A DNA stretch of 47,628 nucleotides from positions 1 through 47,628 of the forward strand of contig JABJKO010000200.1 in NCBI GenBank assembly GCA_018660305.1. The letters are read 5' to 3'. The stretch is from Rhodospirillaceae bacterium (lineage in GTDB: Bacteria > Pseudomonadota > Alphaproteobacteria > MPNO01 > UBA2964). Under the pieces are notes generated by a model that saw only the letters and a program-made list of their open reading frames with translations, did no database searches and was not told the origin of the DNA. Of the stretch, positions 16,349-23,372 are shown in pieces. The position numbers were made by a program, and so were the translations under genes. Within the stretch, counting starts at the first letter, position 1. The number at the start of each line of letters is the position of its first letter.

Positions 16349-16717
16349 CTAAAGCGGCGCCGCGATGATCTCCAGAATATGACCATCGGGATCGTGAAAG
16401 TAGAATCCCCGCCGATCCGGCTTGGTATAAATCTTCATATCATCGGTCGAAACGGGCGAACTGCCATAGATGATCTCTTCGCCGACCACGCGGGCAAAGA
16501 TGGCGTCGAACTCCACCGCATCGACGTGAAAGGCGTAATGGTGCTGCTCGAAACATTCCACATCGTCGAAATCGAGCGTCAGCCTGTCATTGAGCCTGAT
16601 GGGGACAAAATGGCCCTTCTGCCCCCCATAATCGAGGCCGAAAATACGGGCAAAAAACCGTGCCGCCTCATGCTTGTCTTTTGACGGCACGATGGTGTGA
16701 TCCAGTTCGATGGTCAT
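16349..16717 (-). CDS. VOC-family (glyoxalase/bleomycin resistance) protein
   Basis: A 122-residue single VOC domain. Start chosen at ATG 16717 because GAGGAGG precedes it; the open frame further upstream has no ribosome binding site and overlaps the divergent esterase gene. Two beta-alpha-beta-beta-beta units are visible, with candidate metal ligands His in IELDHTIVP, His in YAFHVDAVE and Glu in GHILEII near the end. The DPDGHILEI ending is a hallmark. The family includes isomerases, dioxygenases and resistance proteins, so function is open. It is 69 bases upstream of the split-beta gene in the same direction and may belong to that operon. Confidence 0.88.
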   Translation of the reverse strand: MTIELDHTIVPSKDKHEAARFFARIFGLDYGGQKGHFVPIRLNDRLTLDFDDVECFEQHHYAFHVDAVEFDAIFARVVGEEIIYGSSPVSTDDMKIYTKPDRRGFYFHDPDGHILEIIAAPL

Positions 16718-16854
16718 CGTGCCAATCCTCCTCAGAGTCGTCCGATGGCCAAATTTTATGACCACGCGATAGCGAAGTCCATCAGATGGCGCTTTGACCC
16801 TCAATATGCCCGCCCCTATACTTTTGGCCATACAACCAAACAGGGAGCATCGCC

Positions 16855-17736
16855 ATGGCAACGGCCGTATTTCAGACTTATGACCAGGGAACGCTGGACA
16901 AGGCTTATGACAATCGGGGCCGGTTTCCCGATACAGACGACTGCAAGGCCGCCCAGGCAGCGGGGTCGGATGCGGCCAAGGCGGCTTACGAGAATAAGCT
17001 GGATGTCCGTTATGGCGACGGCGAGGCCGATCTTCTTGATATTTATTTCGGCGAAGGCACCGGCCCGCGCCCCATCCATGTGTTTTTTCATGGCGGCTAT
17101 TGGAAATCCAACACCAAGAACGATTTCGGCTTCGCCGCCAAGCCGTTCGTGCCCCACGGCATCACGACAGTCGTGGCCGAGTATCCGCTGATCCCGACGG
17201 TGCGCATGGAGGGGCTGATCGATCGCTGCCGCGCCTCCCTCGAATGGGTGTGGCGCAATGCGGAAAGTTTTGGCGGCGACCGCGACCGCATTACCGTTTC
17301 CGGTCATTCGGCTGGCGGCCATATCACCGCCATGATGATGCAGACCGATTTTCCGTCTTATGGCCCATCGTCGAGTAGTGGCCTGCCAAAGGATCTGGTC
17401 AAGGCGGGCTGCAGTATCAGTGGCGTCAGCGATCTCGAGCCGGTCCGCCTATCGTTCCAGAACGACGGGCTTCAGTTTTCACCGGAAGAAGCCAGGGAAT
17501 TCAGCACGCTCCACATGGACCCCGCCCATGCCGGTCCCCTTCTGGCCGTGGTGGGCAGCCTGGAAGGCGAGGAATTCGTCCGCCAGACCACCGCACTGGC
17601 CGATGCCTGGTCCGCCAAGGGCATGGATGTGGAAAGCTGGGTGATGGACGGCAAGCATCACTTCACCACCATCAACCAGTATCTCGATCCCGACAGCGAG
17701 CTGTCGAAAAAAGTCAGAAAGTTGACCGAAATCTAG
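16855..17736 (+). CDS. alpha/beta hydrolase, arylformamidase/esterase-like
   Basis: A 293-residue alpha/beta hydrolase of the BD-FAE/kynurenine-formamidase-like group. The oxyanion motif is HGGYWKS (about residue 82), the nucleophile elbow is GHSAGGH (about residues 150-156) and the final catalytic-His segment is DGKHHFTTI. The HGGYW form is typical of arylformamidases, which hydrolyse N-formyl groups, but short-chain esterases share it. It has no signal peptide. It is divergent from the VOC gene with 137 bases between starts and is followed 13 bases later by a lipoprotein gene. Activity on an aryl or alkyl formamide would fit the nitrogen-rich neighbourhood, but this is inference. Confidence 0.9.
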   Translation: MATAVFQTYDQGTLDKAYDNRGRFPDTDDCKAAQAAGSDAAKAAYENKLDVRYGDGEADLLDIYFGEGTGPRPIHVFFHGGYWKSNTKNDFGFAAKPFVPHGITTVVAEYPLIPTVRMEGLIDRCRASLEWVWRNAESFGGDRDRITVSGHSAGGHITAMMMQTDFPSYGPSSSSGLPKDLVKAGCSISGVSDLEPVRLSFQNDGLQFSPEEAREFSTLHMDPAHAGPLLAVVGSLEGEEFVRQTTALADAWSAKGMDVESWVMDGKHHFTTINQYLDPDSELSKKVRKLTEI

Positions 17737-17749
17737 GAGCGATAAGAAG

Positions 17750-18649
17750 ATGATTGCGAGAACCGGGACGCTGACGATATGTATCGTCGCCGTCCTGCTG
17801 CTGCTCGGCGCCTGCAACCGCGTACAACCCGTATACGAGGTTCACGATCAACCGGTCTACGCGGCTTCCAGAACCCTGTCGCTCCAACAGATAGAGGGTC
17901 GCATAATCCTCGCGGCCAGAACCAACAGGTGGCGGGTCTACCGCGTCGAACCGGGACAGTTGCGGGCCGTGAAAAGATGGAAGTCGCATTCCGCGACAGT
18001 GTCTATTCCCTTTAGCCGAAAGGCCTATAGTCTTCTTTTCCATTCCTCGGATAATCTTCTCGAGGATCAGGCCTCGGGCAACCGGACAATCATTCATCGC
18101 CGCTACAATCACTTCGTACGCGCCCTGTCCTTTGCCATAAACGAGGAGCTATCGCGCGAGGGCACGGCCGTTTCACGGAACACTGGCCCGGTAAACACGT
18201 GGCGCCCCTACCCTGGGCGGGAACCGGATTTACGTCAAAAATTTAAGGCGCCGGCAAAAAAGACGGATCCGCGTCTCAGCGCGCTTCAATCGGCCTCGCG
18301 CAACGGAAAGGCGTCCATGGAGCTGGCCTTCGCCCAACTCCCCGACGGACCGCTTCAACCGGAAGAGATTCCCCTGATAATTGAAGGTCGCCAACTCTAT
18401 AACCCAAATGAAGAAGGCGGGTTTTTCGTCAGTGTCGGGCCGAAAGGCGTACTCGATGGCGTATCAACCCAGAATCAGGCCGATATTTCTGATTCCGGCC
18501 GCTGGCGGATCGACAAAAGAGGCCGGTTTTGTACGCGCTGGGGAGATCGGGACGGCGGGCGCCCAACCTGCTATCGCGTCGTCAAGGAAGGGAAATACCT
18601 CCGGTTTTTCGATAGGGGCGGAAAGCTCACCTATGAGGTGACGATTTAG
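17750..18649 (+). CDS. hypothetical lipoprotein
   Basis: A 299-residue exported lipoprotein. The N-terminal hydrophobic stretch ends in the lipobox LLGAC with the lipidated Cys at residue 22. The middle (about 40-140) reads as mixed alpha/beta, then a basic Pro-rich linker (residues about 145-175). The C-terminal domain (about 190-299) contains DSGRWRIDKRGRFCTRWGDRDGGRPTC-like spacing of two Cys around a Trp-rich turn, resembling small periplasmic domains found in Rhodospirillales proteins of unknown function. Its coding sequence overlaps the end of the convergent SDR gene by four bases. Function unknown; envelope location is well supported. Confidence 0.8.
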   Translation: MIARTGTLTICIVAVLLLLGACNRVQPVYEVHDQPVYAASRTLSLQQIEGRIILAARTNRWRVYRVEPGQLRAVKRWKSHSATVSIPFSRKAYSLLFHSSDNLLEDQASGNRTIIHRRYNHFVRALSFAINEELSREGTAVSRNTGPVNTWRPYPGREPDLRQKFKAPAKKTDPRLSALQSASRNGKASMELAFAQLPDGPLQPEEIPLIIEGRQLYNPNEEGGFFVSVGPKGVLDGVSTQNQADISDSGRWRIDKRGRFCTRWGDRDGGRPTCYRVVKEGKYLRFFDRGGKLTYEVTI

Positions 18650-19491
18650 CGCGGCACAGGTTCGGTCGCCGCCTGGCGGCCAATGCTCCTCCAGGCGATG
18701 GAGGCACTGGCTTGGTCCGCGGCCTCGGGAGGCGCCAAATTGTCATCCCAATTGGAGGCGAGGATACGGCGGGCGGTGAAATTCTCCGACGCGTCGGACA
18801 TCAGCCACTTTACGGGTTCGCCCATGGTCTCGGGTTGAACCAGCTTGGCACGCTCCTCGTCGGTAACACCGGGGACAAAATCGGTATTAGCCGGTCCGCC
18901 CGGGATGAGCACATTCACGGTAACACCCTTGCCATCGAGATCACCGGCCCAATTTGACGACGCTGCCTCCAGCGCCGCTTTCGACGGACCATAAGGCGTC
19001 CAGGCCGGCCTGATCATGGTGTCCAGGCTGGTGGTTACGTTGACAATGCGGCCCCATTTCTGCGCGATCATGTGAGGCGCGACTGCCTTGGCCAGCAGGA
19101 AAGGTGCCGTGGCGTTAAGATCAAACATGACCTGCCATTTATCATCGGGCACTTCCCAGAACATGACGTTGTCGCGGCGGAATTCGGGGCGGATGATGGC
19201 AATGCTCACGCCGGCGCAATTGACCAGACCATGAACCGCACCGAATTCGGAAAGTGTCTTCTCGACTATGGCGCTGCAGTTTTCCAACTCACGCAAATCC
19301 GCGCATAGGGGTACCATGCCACCCGGCAAATTATCGGCCCGGGCCGCGAGGTCATCGAGGCGTTCGGCAATATTGTCGACCGCCACCACATGACAGCCCG
19401 ACTCGGCCAGCGCCAATGCCATGGCCCGTCCCAGGCCGCTCCCGGCTCCGGTAACAATGACAATTTTATCGACGAGGGATGGATCGTTCAT
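18646..19491 (-). CDS. short-chain dehydrogenase/reductase
   Basis: A 281-residue classical SDR. The NAD(P)-binding motif is TGAGSGLGRAMA (about residues 14-25), followed by an acidic residue after the second strand (VVAVDNIAE), which favours NAD(H). The NAG-like block is NCAGVS, and the catalytic Ser-Tyr-Lys are in NVTTSLD and PYGPSKAALE. The protein is about 30 residues longer than the minimal family size, with extra C-terminal residues. It oxidises an alcohol or reduces a carbonyl group of unknown identity. It is the third gene of a minus-strand set with an AhpD-like protein and a DHP-decarboxylase-like protein, with spacings of 21 and 28 bases. Confidence 0.93.
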   Translation of the reverse strand: MNDPSLVDKIVIVTGAGSGLGRAMALALAESGCHVVAVDNIAERLDDLAARADNLPGGMVPLCADLRELENCSAIVEKTLSEFGAVHGLVNCAGVSIAIIRPEFRRDNVMFWEVPDDKWQVMFDLNATAPFLLAKAVAPHMIAQKWGRIVNVTTSLDTMIRPAWTPYGPSKAALEAASSNWAGDLDGKGVTVNVLIPGGPANTDFVPGVTDEERAKLVQPETMGEPVKWLMSDASENFTARRILASNWDDNLAPPEAADQASASIAWRSIGRQAATEPVPR

Positions 19492-19512
19492 CGGATTTCC
19501 TCGATTAACGGA

Positions 19513-20118
19513 TTATCGGGTCTTTGGCGTATGTTTTCCGGCATCCCAACTTGTTTCGGCCAGTGTCTTGGACGCCTTGTCGAAGGCGATTTCCTCCAGC
19601 TCTGTGGCCAGCGAATCGTTCCAGCGGTTGAGGAAGCCATAGAAGCTCACGACGGCGAGAATTTCCACCACGCCGTCCTCACCGAAATGCGCCTTTACCG
19701 CCTCGGCATCTTCATCGGTGACCATGTTGGGGACCGATGCCGCGCCTTGCGCGAATCTGAGCGCCGCGCGTTCGCCCTCATCAAACAGAGGACTGGTTTC
19801 GTATTCCCAGAGTGCCGCGACTTTTTCGGCCTCGACACCCCGCATGCCGGAATTGTTTGCCGTATGCGCAACACAGTACATGCAGCCGGCCGCCTGGCTC
19901 GCGATATTGCCGACCAGCGCCAGCAACCCCGCCGGCACAATGTTATCCGGATCGAACACCGCCGCATTGAGCGCCCGGAAGGCGGCCAGCAGCTTCGGCC
20001 TGCGTGCCATGACCAGGTTTGAATTGGGTACGTAGCCCCTGGTCTGCTCATAGGGCGTGAAGAATTTCTCATCGAGATCCGGATGATCTTCCCGCCTGAG
20101 CGGCGACACGCGTGTCAT
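19513..20118 (-). CDS. AhpD-like carboxymuconolactone decarboxylase-family protein
   Basis: A 201-residue helical protein with the redox signature CMYCVAHTANNSG (about residues 80-92): Cys-x-x-Cys followed by His, as in AhpD and peroxidase-related CMD proteins. This differs from the CMD protein at 11989, which lacks both Cys. The family reduces peroxiredoxins or acts as thiol-dependent peroxidase; stand-alone members in catabolic clusters are largely uncharacterised. Two CMD repeats are suggested by the length. It is co-oriented between the binding-protein-like gene and the SDR gene. Confidence 0.88.
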   Translation of the reverse strand: MTRVSPLRREDHPDLDEKFFTPYEQTRGYVPNSNLVMARRPKLLAAFRALNAAVFDPDNIVPAGLLALVGNIASQAAGCMYCVAHTANNSGMRGVEAEKVAALWEYETSPLFDEGERAALRFAQGAASVPNMVTDEDAEAVKAHFGEDGVVEILAVVSFYGFLNRWNDSLATELEEIAFDKASKTLAETSWDAGKHTPKTR

Positions 20119-20146
20119 GGGCGTTTCTCCCGCTGCTTAAGCAGAT

Positions 20147-21136
20147 TTAGAGCTTGAAGAGCTCAAAAGTGGATTCCGCGAAGATGTCCTCGGCCTCCAG
20201 CTTGCGCGCGGAAATACCCTGATCGAACGAATAACGGGTCATGGCCGATATTTCCTTCTCGTTTTCCAACGCCCCGTATTTCCAGTGGTCGTCACCCATC
20301 AGCTTGCGGACCTGTTCCAACTCATAGACAGGCCACGGCATGGTGTGCGCCAGATGGCCGACCTGTCCCATCTCCTCATAGCAAAGCTGCTTAGCCTTCA
20401 GGAACGCCACATAAACATTGACCGGCAGCCAGGGGTGTTTTTCCACGATGGACCGCTTGATGCCGATCATATGCATGATGGGAAACATACCGGTCTTGGA
20501 GAAATAGGCCTGCTCCGCCGCCTTATAATCGGGAAACAGGCGATCGATGTTATCATTGGAATAATAGCTCGACGGCGCGCGGGCCGAGATCACCGCATCC
20601 AGCTTGCCGTCATCGAGATGCTCCGCCAGTGTCTCGTCCTTGGGAATGCTCTGCAGATCAATGGTATCGGGCAGATGCAGGGGTGCGCGTTCCTCGCGCC
20701 CGCCTTCTTCCAGCCCGCCATTGCGCCAATGGATGGAGGACGCCGCGACGCCATATTCGTCTTCGAGAATACCCCGCACCCAGAGCGCCGCGGTCATCTG
20801 ATATTCCGGCACACCGATGGTCTTGCCAGCCAGATCCTCGGGCTTTTCGATCCCGCGGTCGGTGCGGATATAGATCGAGGAATGGCGGAACAAGCGCGAC
20901 ACGAAGGCCGGGATGCCAATATAGGGACTGCCGCCGCGGGACTGCACATTCATATAACTCGACATGGAAAGCTCGCTGATGTCGAATTCTTCATATTTGA
21001 ATGCCCGGTGAAACGCTTCTTCGGGGGACATGGCGCTCGCGACCAAATCGCAGCCATCGACGCCAACGGTGCCGTCGAAAAGTGCCCGCGTGCGGTCGTA
21101 ATTACAGCACGCCAGGCTGATTTCCAATTTTGACAT
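20147..21136 (-). CDS. 4,5-dihydroxyphthalate decarboxylase-like / substrate-binding-fold protein
   Basis: A 329-residue protein of the family annotated after 4,5-dihydroxyphthalate decarboxylase (Pht5), which has the type 2 periplasmic-binding-protein fold but is cytoplasmic. There is no signal peptide (it begins MSKLEISLACCNYDRT). Recognisable parts are the DISELSMSSYM segment, the ligand-loop GIPAFVSRLFRHSSIYIR, the DLAGKTIGVPEYQMTAALWVRGIL hinge block and DAVISARAP. Members are decarboxylases or ligand-binding proteins; most are not characterised. The phthalate-type reaction would fit the UbiD/CoA-transferase genes elsewhere in the window, but substrate identity is not shown. It is the first gene of a three-gene minus-strand set. 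Confidence 0.88.
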   Translation of the reverse strand: MSKLEISLACCNYDRTRALFDGTVGVDGCDLVASAMSPEEAFHRAFKYEEFDISELSMSSYMNVQSRGGSPYIGIPAFVSRLFRHSSIYIRTDRGIEKPEDLAGKTIGVPEYQMTAALWVRGILEDEYGVAASSIHWRNGGLEEGGREERAPLHLPDTIDLQSIPKDETLAEHLDDGKLDAVISARAPSSYYSNDNIDRLFPDYKAAEQAYFSKTGMFPIMHMIGIKRSIVEKHPWLPVNVYVAFLKAKQLCYEEMGQVGHLAHTMPWPVYELEQVRKLMGDDHWKYGALENEKEISAMTRYSFDQGISARKLEAEDIFAESTFELFKL

Positions 21137-21369
21137 TCCTCAATTCCCCATCTGTTTAGTCGTTTTATAGCCTTGCACTGTCATATCATTCCGCCTGAAA
21201 CCCAGCAAGGAACAGGAAAAGCGGAATACAACGCTATACTGCTTGTTAACCACTTTGCCGCATTCCTTGACACGGATTCCGGGCCGCACCTAAGGTCCGG
21301 ATGGAAAATGACACGGTCAACGCGGCGTATTGGGAGTGAGCGGCGGCCGTTTTCAGGGGTTGTAGGATA

Positions 21370-22398
21370 ATGACCATCGATACCAGGGTTTTCGCATCCG
21401 CGCTGATGGCGACCGCGATGTCCGCCGCTATCGCCGTTTCAACGGCGACATCCGCCGGTGCCGCCACAAAGATCAAGGTCGGCCGCACCGCCAGTGCAAC
21501 GATTTTCGAACTGCCGACCTATGTCGCGATGGAAAAGGGGTTTTTCAAACGCGAAGGCTTGGATGCTGTGCTGGTAACGCTGACCGGCAAGGCCCTGATA
21601 ACCGCGGGCATCGCCGGGGCCATCGATTTTTCACCGGCATCGCGGGGCGGCGCGCAAGCGGCCCTCAAGGGAGCCAAACTGCATTTTGTCGTGGGCCAGT
21701 CCAGCCAGGCGCGATGGACCATCTCTGTCTCGCCGTTCGTGGTCAGAGGAATCGATCTAAAAGGCAAAACCGTCGCGTTCGGCCGCCCCAACACACCGGG
21801 TTTCGAAGAAGGCAAGATGGCGCTGAGGCGCGTTCTCAATTTTCAGGTGGGACGGGATTATAAACTTATATCCATCCCCCGTCCGGCCGACAGAATTTCC
21901 GCCCTGGAGAAGGGCGATGTGCATGGCGCCGTGCTGTCCATTGGTCAAGCGGCCAAGGCCGGTGTCTCAGGATTTCCCAATTTCCTGCCATCCGGTCAGG
22001 GGGCGTCGGAACTGAATGGCGCCTATTGGGTTCGCGATTCCTATCTTGCCAAGAACCGCTCGCAGGTCGCCGGCTTCATCCGCGCCATAACAACGGCTAT
22101 CAATTATATTTCGCTCAACCCCGAGGGCACGGCGGATATCATTCAGAAATATCTCGGCATAAAAAAGCGGGCCGAGGCCAACCATTACTGGTGGGCCATT
22201 CAGAATATGTATAGCCCGGCCATCCACAAGGACCTGCTTGCGAAGTTATTCGATGAACGGCGAAGCCGCATGGTCCGCAAAGGGTTATGGCCGAAAAACA
22301 AGCCCGCGCCGGATGTGGAGCGTTTCGTCGCCCGCAAGCTGCTGACAGAGACGTTGCAGGAGATGCGCTTCTATCTCAGCAGTGCCGCGAAGCCCTAG
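21370..22398 (+). CDS. NMT1/SsuA-type ABC transporter substrate-binding protein
   Basis: A 342-residue periplasmic binding protein. An N-terminal signal peptide (hydrophobic to about residue 30, ending TSAGAATK) precedes the mature start IKVGRTASATIFELPTYVAMEKGFFKREGLDAVLV, diagnostic of the SsuA/TauA/ThiY (NMT1) group. The block LKGKTVAFGRPNTPGFEEGKMALRRVL and the downstream gating segment fit. Members bind sulfonates, nitrate, pyrimidine or riboflavin precursors or aromatic acids. No permease or ATPase gene is adjacent, so it must use transport partners encoded elsewhere or act alone. It is divergent from the DHP-decarboxylase-like gene across a 233-base region in which I see no clear operator. 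Confidence 0.92.
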   Translation: MTIDTRVFASALMATAMSAAIAVSTATSAGAATKIKVGRTASATIFELPTYVAMEKGFFKREGLDAVLVTLTGKALITAGIAGAIDFSPASRGGAQAALKGAKLHFVVGQSSQARWTISVSPFVVRGIDLKGKTVAFGRPNTPGFEEGKMALRRVLNFQVGRDYKLISIPRPADRISALEKGDVHGAVLSIGQAAKAGVSGFPNFLPSGQGASELNGAYWVRDSYLAKNRSQVAGFIRAITTAINYISLNPEGTADIIQKYLGIKKRAEANHYWWAIQNMYSPAIHKDLLAKLFDERRSRMVRKGLWPKNKPAPDVERFVARKLLTETLQEMRFYLSSAAKP

Positions 22399-22444
22399 TA
22401 GCGGCGATCACCACCTCTCCATTGACAGAAGGTGCGCCGCTTTC

Positions 22445-22473
22445 CAGACTCCGCGCGTCAGTGATGGAGTCTG
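22445..22473. terminator. 8-bp perfect inverted repeat after binding-protein gene
   Basis: CAGACTCC at 22445-22452 pairs perfectly with GGAGTCTG at 22466-22473 over a 13-base loop, 47 bases after the binding-protein stop. There is no proper T run, so termination would be weak. The second arm also contains the GGAG that serves as ribosome binding site of the small frame that follows, so the hairpin could occlude it. Confidence 0.35.
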
Positions 22474-22476
22474 TTG

Positions 22477-22584
22477 ATGCGTTTAAAAAATAGACCAATT
22501 TGGCGGGGAGACGATGGACGGGGACGTAAGGTCATCGACCCGGAGGGCATTCCCCTGTCGTCAGCGTCCCGGAAGAAACCATGA
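22477..22584 (+). CDS. candidate 35-residue small ORF coupled to GST gene
   Basis: ATG 22477 has GGAG (22466-22469) seven bases upstream and opens a 35-codon frame whose TGA overlaps the GST start as ATGA. The peptide is very basic (MRLKNRPIWRGDDGRGRK and ending SRKKP) with no membrane segment. It could be a real small protein or a leader whose translation helps start the GST. It has no recognisable homology, so chance is a serious alternative. Confidence 0.3.
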   Translation: MRLKNRPIWRGDDGRGRKVIDPEGIPLSSASRKKP

Positions 22585-23372
22585 TTGAGCTTTATCATGG
22601 CGACATGTCCACCTGTGCGCAGAAAGTCCGTCTGGTCCTGGCGGAAAAAGGACTTACCTGGGAAAGCCATCTGCTGAATCTGCGCCTGCGCGACCAGCAC
22701 CAGCCGGATTATCTGAAACTCAATCCCAATGGCGTGGTGCCGACACTGGTCCATGACGGCATGCCGGTGATCGAATCCACGGTCATTTGCGAATACCTCG
22801 ACGATGTCTATCCCGACCCGCCCCTGCGGCCGGCAAATCCGTTGGAACGCACCCGCATGCGCGTCTGGACCAAGCGTCTGGACGAAGTACTGCATTTTTA
22901 TACCGGCGTGCTTTCTGGCTCCATCGCCTTCCGGTTTCAGCATCTGGCGCGGCCGGCTGATGAGCTCGAGGCTTATATCGAAGGCATTCCAGATGCCAGA
23001 CGCCGGGAACGGCAGCGCCAGCAGATCGACCTTGGCATGGACGCGCCGCAATTCACCGAGTGCGTGAGAACCTTCGAAAAATTTCTCGGCGATTTCGAAA
23101 AACAGCTATCCGAAACCGACTGGTTCGCCGGCGCCAGCTATTCTCTCGCCGATATCGCCTATACGCCTTATCTGATCCGGCTGGATGAATTAGAGCTTTG
23201 GTCCTGGATGGATAAGCGCCCGCACATCACCGGCTGGTTTGAGCGCATCAAGGCGCGTGACAATTTCGGCCCGGGATATACTGATTGGAAAAACCAGGCC
23301 TATGTGGATCTGATGGCGGAAAAAGGTGCTGATGCCTGGCCAAAAATTCAGGAAATCCTACGCGCTTCCTGA
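22581..23372 (+). CDS. glutathione S-transferase family protein
   Basis: A 263-residue GST-fold protein. The N-terminal thioredoxin-like domain (1-85) has the active-site region HGDMSTCAQKVRLVLAEKG, the cis-Pro loop GVVPTLVHDG and the glutathione gamma-glutamyl contact ESTVICEYLDD. The all-helical C-terminal domain (about 95-250) is longer than average and contains SYSLADIAYTPYLIRL, a conserved family signature. The Ser/Cys at the active site fits bacterial beta- or zeta-type enzymes, which conjugate or dehalogenate electrophiles or isomerise ring-cleavage products. It is convergent with the molybdenum hydroxylase gene and overlaps its end by 25 bases. Confidence 0.92.
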   Translation: MIELYHGDMSTCAQKVRLVLAEKGLTWESHLLNLRLRDQHQPDYLKLNPNGVVPTLVHDGMPVIESTVICEYLDDVYPDPPLRPANPLERTRMRVWTKRLDEVLHFYTGVLSGSIAFRFQHLARPADELEAYIEGIPDARRRERQRQQIDLGMDAPQFTECVRTFEKFLGDFEKQLSETDWFAGASYSLADIAYTPYLIRLDELELWSWMDKRPHITGWFERIKARDNFGPGYTDWKNQAYVDLMAEKGADAWPKIQEILRAS

